Of a stretch of 7,707 bases of DNA, positions 6,265-7,707 are shown piece after piece. The translations under genes were made by a program, and so were the position numbers. Under the pieces are notes generated by a model that did not search any database, was not told the DNA's origin, and saw nothing but the letters and a program-made list of their open reading frames with translations. The stretch comes from CAZSXS01 sp964611385 (lineage in GTDB: Bacteria; Bacillota; Clostridia; Lachnospirales; CAYPQA01): positions 1 through 7,707 of the forward strand of contig CAZSXS010000120.1 in the NCBI GenBank assembly GCA_964611385.1, read 5' to 3'. Every line of letters starts with the position of its first letter. Within the stretch, counting starts at the first letter, position 1.

Positions 6265-6269
6265 GGAGG
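6265..6269 (+). promoter_or_regulatory. Ribosome binding site that sets the mnmA start
   Basis: GGAGG sits 8 bases before the ATG at 6278. The in-frame GTG at 6269 begins on its last base and is not a usable start. Starting at 6278 puts the conserved MSGGVDSS loop at the usual distance from the N-terminus. Confidence 0.7.
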
Positions 6270-6277
6270 TGGCACTA

Positions 6278-7360
6278 ATGAAAGCATTGGTTGCCATGAG
6301 CGGCGGCGTGGATAGTTCCGTTGCCGCTTTTTTGTTGAAGAAAATGGGCTATGATCTGATGGGGGCCACGATGAAGCTTTTCGAGGCTGAGGAAGAGGCC
6401 CCGCACATGAAATCCTGCTGCTCCCTATCAGATGTTAATGATGCCAGAAGCGTTTGCAACCGTATGGATATTCCTTTCCATGTATTTAATTTCAAAGAGG
6501 AATTCCAAGAGCAAGTCATGGATAAGTTTGTGATCAGTTATCTGAATGGACTTACCCCGAATCCTTGCATTGATTGCAATCGGTTTTTGAAGTTTGAACG
6601 TTTTTTGCAGAGAGCAAGGCTTTTGGGGTGCGAATACATGGCCACGGGGCATTATGGTATCATCCAACAAGATAAGGTAAGTGGACGCTTCCTTTTAAAA
6701 AAGGCCTTGGATCGCTCCAAGGATCAAAGTTATGTGCTCTATGCCATGACGCAGGAGCAGCTGGCTGGAACCTTGCTGCCGCTTGGCGAACTTAGTAAAA
6801 CTGAAGTCCGAGAAATTGCAGCTGAAAATGACTTCTTTAATGCCCAAAAACCGGACAGCCAGGATATTTGCTTTGTACCGGACGGGAATTACGGCGGGTT
6901 TATTGAACGCTATATGGGAGAAAGAGCCGAAAAGCGCTTCTTTCAGCCAGGTGATTTTGTGGACGTAGAAGGAAACATACTCGGCAAACATAAGGGGATT
7001 ATTCACTACACCATTGGTCAACGAAAAGGGCTTGGTCTGGCTTTCGGTAAGCCTATGTATGTCTCCAAAAAGGACAAGGACAGCAACCGGGTAACTTTAA
7101 GCGAGGAAGCCGGGCTTTATTCGAACACACTGGAAGCGGCCGATGTGAACTTCATCACCTTTGATCAACTTACAGCGCCCATGAAGGTCAGCGCAAGAAC
7201 CCGATACTCTATGGCAGAAAAAAGTGCCAGAATCATCCCCTTGGATGAGGGGAAGGTTTTAGTCGAGTTTGATGAGCCTCAAAGGGCGATCTCACCTGGT
7301 CAGGCCGTTGTGTTCTATGATGGGGAGTATGTGCTTGGCGGAGGGACGATTGTAAAATAG
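6278..7360 (+). CDS. mnmA: tRNA-specific 2-thiouridylase MnmA
   Basis: A full-length 360-residue MnmA, which puts sulfur on carbon 2 of the wobble uridine (U34) of the tRNAs for Lys, Glu and Gln, using ATP and a persulfide from a cysteine desulfurase. The N-terminal PP-loop SGGVDSS (8-14) binds ATP. The catalytic Cys97 is in TPNPCIDC (93-100), and the second, persulfide-linked Cys198 is in DSQDICF (193-199). MATGHY (121-126) and the C-terminal HYTIGQRKGLG (243-253) with the following barrel domain are standard for the family. No frameshift or missing motif is seen. It starts 16 bases after the acetyltransferase gene, so read-through from that gene is possible, although mnmA is a housekeeping gene with no known link to Dlt systems. 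A probable terminator follows at 7403-7447. Confidence 0.96.
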   Translation: MKALVAMSGGVDSSVAAFLLKKMGYDLMGATMKLFEAEEEAPHMKSCCSLSDVNDARSVCNRMDIPFHVFNFKEEFQEQVMDKFVISYLNGLTPNPCIDCNRFLKFERFLQRARLLGCEYMATGHYGIIQQDKVSGRFLLKKALDRSKDQSYVLYAMTQEQLAGTLLPLGELSKTEVREIAAENDFFNAQKPDSQDICFVPDGNYGGFIERYMGERAEKRFFQPGDFVDVEGNILGKHKGIIHYTIGQRKGLGLAFGKPMYVSKKDKDSNRVTLSEEAGLYSNTLEAADVNFITFDQLTAPMKVSARTRYSMAEKSARIIPLDEGKVLVEFDEPQRAISPGQAVVFYDGEYVLGGGTIVK

Positions 7361-7402
7361 AATCCAGAGTATACTTATACCCGGAGTTCTTTCGATTACA
7401 GG

Positions 7403-7447
7403 CACGGTAATAATGCAAACCAGCCATTGTTACCGTGTTTCTTTGTT
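7403..7447 (+). terminator. Probable intrinsic terminator after mnmA
   Basis: Arms 7403-7415 and 7425-7437 pair over 13 positions (one G-U), with a 9-base loop. A T-rich tail TTTCTTTGTT (7438-7447) follows. It lies 42 bases after the mnmA stop and is the best candidate for the end of the transcript, though the T-run is interrupted. Confidence 0.6.
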
Positions 7448-7452
7448 CATAA

Positions 7453-7495
7453 AAAGCTCCTTTTGTATTGGCTTATTCAATACAAAAGGAGCTTT
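7453..7495. terminator. Perfect 18-bp hairpin, possible bidirectional terminator
   Basis: Arms 7453-7470 and 7478-7495 are perfectly complementary over 18 bases with a 7-base loop. On the + strand only TTT ends the stem; on the - strand the stem runs into five Ts. It may back up the mnmA terminator, stop transcripts coming from the right, or be a small palindromic repeat. Confidence 0.5.
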
Positions 7496-7533
7496 GCTCT
7501 AAATAACAATTTTATGACTTTAATCCCCATTAA

Positions 7534-7695
7534 ATTGAAGCGGCTTTATGTGCGTTAGATAATCCGCTTACTACAGGTAAAGCCATCGCAGCTGAAGTGG
7601 GCTTAGGCGGCAAAGAAAGGGGCGATATGATGAGTAAATCCTTGGAATGTAATAATATAGTGCTTTCACTTGAAAACGGAGTCTATAATTGGTAA
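7534..7695 (+). pseudogene. Remnant of a small winged-helix-like protein
   Basis: An open frame of 53 residues ends at TAA 7693-7695 but has no start codon near its left end, being preceded by an in-frame TAA at 7531. The translation begins IEAALCALDNPLTTGKAIAAEVGL (7534-7605), continues with a basic segment, and ends in NGVYNW. The pattern (helix, then TTGKAIAAEVGL as a helix-turn, then a second helix and a wing ending in aromatics) resembles short MarR-like winged-helix DNA-binding proteins. An ATG at 7514 opens another frame, MTLIPIKLK, which could have joined this one before a single-base shift at about 7525-7540, but no clear ribosome binding site precedes it. The identification is tentative; it may be a decayed gene, or a live gene starting at an unusual codon. 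Confidence 0.35.
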
Positions 7696-7707
7696 AATAA
7701 GACAATG

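Noticed and set aside
6269..6271. GTG start for mnmA
   Set aside because: It begins on the last base of the GGAGG site; ATG 6278 is at proper spacing.
6428..7021. Open frames on the - strand inside mnmA
   Set aside because: They are shadows of the well-conserved mnmA gene and have no ribosome binding sites or recognisable motifs.
1..7707. CRISPR arrays, tRNA or rRNA genes
   Set aside because: No regularly spaced direct repeats and no recognisable tRNA or rRNA sequence were seen on reading the window.

Overview
The window looks like chromosomal DNA of a Gram-positive anaerobe of the Clostridia type. This is inferred from moderate base composition, strong AGGAGG-type ribosome binding sites, short intergenic gaps, a Dlt-family cell-envelope operon and a Firmicutes-style MnmA. 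The genus cannot be fixed from sequence alone. All convincing genes lie on the + strand.

Positions 1-5660 hold a Dlt-like envelope aminoacylation operon. Its order is the reverse of the classical dltXABCD arrangement. It runs: an SGNH-fold, DltD-like transferase whose 5' end lies outside the window (1-756); a 36-residue DltX-like membrane microprotein that overlaps it (741-851); an acyl carrier protein (938-1189); a DltB-like MBOAT membrane acyltransferase (1371-2507); and two tandem, clearly paralogous adenylation enzymes of the DltA type (2584-4110 and 4107-5660). By analogy with Dlt systems, the adenylation enzymes would activate an amino acid and load it onto the phosphopantetheine arm of the carrier protein. 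The MBOAT protein would move it across the membrane via the tyrosine of the microprotein, and the SGNH protein would place it on a surface polymer. The acceptor polymer is not identifiable here. The unusual part is the pair of ligases. Their amino-acid pockets differ at the position of the D-Ala-selecting cysteine of DltA (Cys in the first, Ala in the second) and at two adjacent code positions where Asp and Val are swapped. The operon may therefore install two different amino acids or enantiomers, or one not used by classical Dlt systems.

The gaps inside the operon carry structure. There is a nested inverted repeat at 857-902, and a 29-bp hairpin with a 7-base loop at 1279-1343 that overlaps a canonical G-quadruplex motif (1269-1289). 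A weaker stem followed by a T-run lies before the first ligase.

Positions 5683-7360 hold a GNAT-family N-acetyltransferase and the tRNA 2-thiouridylase mnmA, both closely spaced behind the ligases and perhaps co-transcribed. The last 347 bases (7361-7707) hold a probable intrinsic terminator, a second perfect 18-bp hairpin, and what looks like the remnant of a small winged-helix protein with no start codon.
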